Below, in pieces: positions 54,703-55,910 of a stretch of DNA of 55,910 nucleotides (positions within the stretch are counted from its first letter, which is position 1; every line of letters begins with the position of its first letter). A model generated the notes under the pieces. It saw nothing but the letters and a program-made list of their open reading frames with translations. It ran no database searches and was not told the DNA's origin. This DNA is from an uncultured Bacteroidales bacterium (lineage in GTDB: Bacteria; Bacteroidota; Bacteroidia; Bacteroidales; UBA932): assembly GCA_900318565.1 (NCBI GenBank), contig ONLD01000007.1, positions 1 through 55,910 on the forward strand, in the 5' to 3' direction. A program made the position numbers and the translations under genes.

Positions 54703-54775
54703 TCTGGATGACTGGACTTGAACCAGCGACCTCCTGGTCCCTAACCAGGTGCGCTACCAACTGCGCCACATCCAG
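54703..54775 (-). tRNA. tRNA-Pro (anticodon AGG), CCA not encoded
   Basis: 73 nt. Acceptor stem CTGGATG/CATCCAG with the C1-G72 pair typical of bacterial proline tRNAs, D stem GCGC/GCGC, anticodon stem CCTGG/CCAGG with loop TTAGGGA, T stem GCTGG/CCAGT and discriminator A. The loop gives anticodon AGG with G37, as expected for proline, but the first anticodon base is A, which is rare in bacteria. No CCA follows the discriminator. Confidence 0.92.
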
Positions 54776-54785
54776 AAGTGGACTG

Positions 54786-54817
54786 CAAAAGTAGAAATTT
54801 TTCTGATACTGTGCAAA
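54786..54817 (-). promoter_or_regulatory. Promoter of tRNA-Pro (-33 TTTG, -7 TACTTTTG)
   Basis: Minus-strand TTTG (54814-54817) and TACTTTTG (54786-54793) are 20 nt apart; the tRNA starts 10 nt further on. Confidence 0.7.
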
Positions 54818-54836
54818 TCTTTTTTCGTAAAAATTG

Positions 54837-54844
54837 TACCTTTG
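54837..54844 (+). promoter_or_regulatory. -7 box TACCTTTG for the GH3 gene
   Basis: TACCTTTG ends five bases before the ATG at 54850, suggesting a leaderless message. Confidence 0.6.
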
Positions 54845-54849
54845 AAAAA

Positions 54850-55910
54850 ATGAATACAGTATCAAAGACATTCCTGCTGTTGCTTTCGGCAGCCCTGCTC
54901 GGAGCTTGCTCGCAGTCTCCCGAGGAGCCGACAGCCGGGCAGCGCGCGGACGAACTGATTGAAAGACTGAGCCTTGAACAGAAGGCCTCGCTCCTTATGC
55001 ACGCCTCAGCGCCCATCCCCGAGCTCGGAATTCCGGCATACAACTGGTGGAATGAAGCCCTGCACGGCGTGGGACGCAACGGCAGCGCAACCGTCTTCCC
55101 TATGCCCATCGGGATGGCGGCATCATTCGACGTGCCGCTGCTGGAAGAGGTGTTCAGCGCCGTCAGCGACGAAGCCCGCATCAAGAACCGGCAGGCGCGC
55201 GAGCGGGGCGTCGTGGGCAATTACCAGGGGCTGTCGTTCTGGACCCCGAACATCAACATCTTCCGCGACCCGCGCTGGGGCCGGGGTATGGAGACCTACG
55301 GCGAGGACCCGTTCCTGACGGCGAAAATGGGGTCGGCGGTAGTGCGCGGTCTGCAGGGAGACGGCAGCGCCAAAGTGCTGAAAACCAACGCCTGCGCAAA
55401 GCATTTCGCCGTCCATTCCGGCCCGGAATGGAGCCGCCACAGCTTCGACGCCCGGGTCTCCGAGCGCGAACTGCGCGAGACCTACCTGCCGGCGTTCAAG
55501 GAGCTCGTGACGCGCGCCGGCGTGCGTGAAGTGATGATAGCCTACAACCGCTTCCGCGGCGTACCCTGCGGGGCCAGCACCTACCTCGTGGACACGATTC
55601 TGCGCAAGGAATGGGGCTTCGAGGGGCTGGTGGTCTCCGACTGCTGGGCTGTCCACGATTTCTACGTCCCGGGGCGTCACGATTACAGCCCGGATGCCGT
55701 GCACGCCGTGGCCGAGGCCCTTGAGTGCGGCGTGGATATGGAGTGCGGCGACTCCTACCGCCACATCCCCGAAGTGGTGCGGCAGGGGCTGCTGAAGGAA
55801 AGCACCGTGGACAGAAGCCTGCGCCGCGTGCTTGCCGAGCGCATACGCCTGGGCGAGCTTGACGGCATCGACCCCTGGAGCGGACTGGACACGACGCTCG
55901 TGGAAGGGCC
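54850..55910 (+). CDS. Glycoside hydrolase family 3 lipoprotein (partial; xylosidase/glucosidase type)
   Basis: At least 353 residues; the 3' end is outside the window. Lipoprotein signal LLLLSAALLGACSQ. The N-terminal GH3 barrel shows NWWNEALHGVG, PNINIFRDPRWGRGMETYGEDP, KHFAVHSG and the nucleophile Asp264 in VVSDCW. Text around the active site resembles beta-xylosidases, but glucosidase activity is equally possible. It has its own promoter. Confidence 0.93.
   Translation, partial: MNTVSKTFLLLLSAALLGACSQSPEEPTAGQRADELIERLSLEQKASLLMHASAPIPELGIPAYNWWNEALHGVGRNGSATVFPMPIGMAASFDVPLLEEVFSAVSDEARIKNRQARERGVVGNYQGLSFWTPNINIFRDPRWGRGMETYGEDPFLTAKMGSAVVRGLQGDGSAKVLKTNACAKHFAVHSGPEWSRHSFDARVSERELRETYLPAFKELVTRAGVREVMIAYNRFRGVPCGASTYLVDTILRKEWGFEGLVVSDCWAVHDFYVPGRHDYSPDAVHAVAEALECGVDMECGDSYRHIPEVVRQGLLKESTVDRSLRRVLAERIRLGELDGIDPWSGLDTTLVEG

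Overview
The window looks like a chromosomal segment of a GC-rich Bacteroidales bacterium. The evidence is the recurrent -7 box TAnnTTTG, abundant lipoproteins with a Cys lipobox, Bacteroidales-type families (DUF4290, DUF3822, UpxY/NusG-like regulator, OprO/P-type porin, FISUMP lipoprotein), menaquinone synthesis genes and a class I fumarase. Genes are very tightly packed, and many neighbours overlap by ATGA. I see no phage, integrase, insertion sequence or CRISPR array. No gene-free stretch reaches 300 bases.

Layout. 1-2860 (minus): a specialised NusG paralogue, an S-type sulfatase lipoprotein and a partial EF-hand lipoprotein, with a 19-bp perfect hairpin before the last. 2924-5943 (plus): menG-menA, tRNA-Leu(UAG) and the Na+/Ser-Thr symporter sstT. 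6063-17097 (minus): nrnA, tandem-FKBP lipoprotein, MATE exporter, Cmk-like kinase, prfB, a large FAD/Fe-S dehydrogenase, fumarase and serB. 17182-18871 (plus): a membrane-anchored unknown, a short DUF3822 protein and rsmD, followed by a palindromic element. 19027-21960 (minus): ackA-ptb-mazG. 22015-26968: a short ComEC, a RelA/SpoT protein with intact hydrolase but diverged synthetase, a FISUMP lipoprotein and ApbE. 26965-30210 (minus): a fully coupled four-gene cassette of HPr-kinase-like protein, S26-type peptidase, PqqD-like protein and ABC exporter; I infer a peptide maturation/export system. 30282-36340 (plus): DUF4290, ftsK, LolA-like, mnmA and a lytic transglycosylase, all coupled by ATGA; the last carries an in-frame 75-bp repeat element before its signal peptide. 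36337-43402 (minus): an FAD oxidoreductase and an AddA/AddB-like helicase-nuclease pair. 43503-46004 (minus): a DASS anion transporter and a porin. 46088-51767 (plus): a NapH-like ferredoxin/HMA fusion, S1/P1 nuclease, GH2 glycosidase and a lipoprotein. 51768-55910: a coiled-coil periplasmic protein, rmuC, an APH-like kinase, tRNA-Pro(AGG) and the start of a GH3 lipoprotein.

Central metabolism genes (fumarase, dehydrogenase, menaquinone, acetate kinase) fit an anaerobic fermenter with fumarate respiration. The sulfatase, GH2 and GH3 genes fit a glycan-degrading gut or rumen lifestyle. The points I find most unusual are the PqqD/kinase/peptidase/ABC cassette without a visible precursor, the repeat element read through in frame in the lytic transglycosylase, the tRNA-Pro with anticodon AGG, and eight mRNAs whose -7 box lies only 4-8 nt before the start codon, so that they should be leaderless or nearly so.
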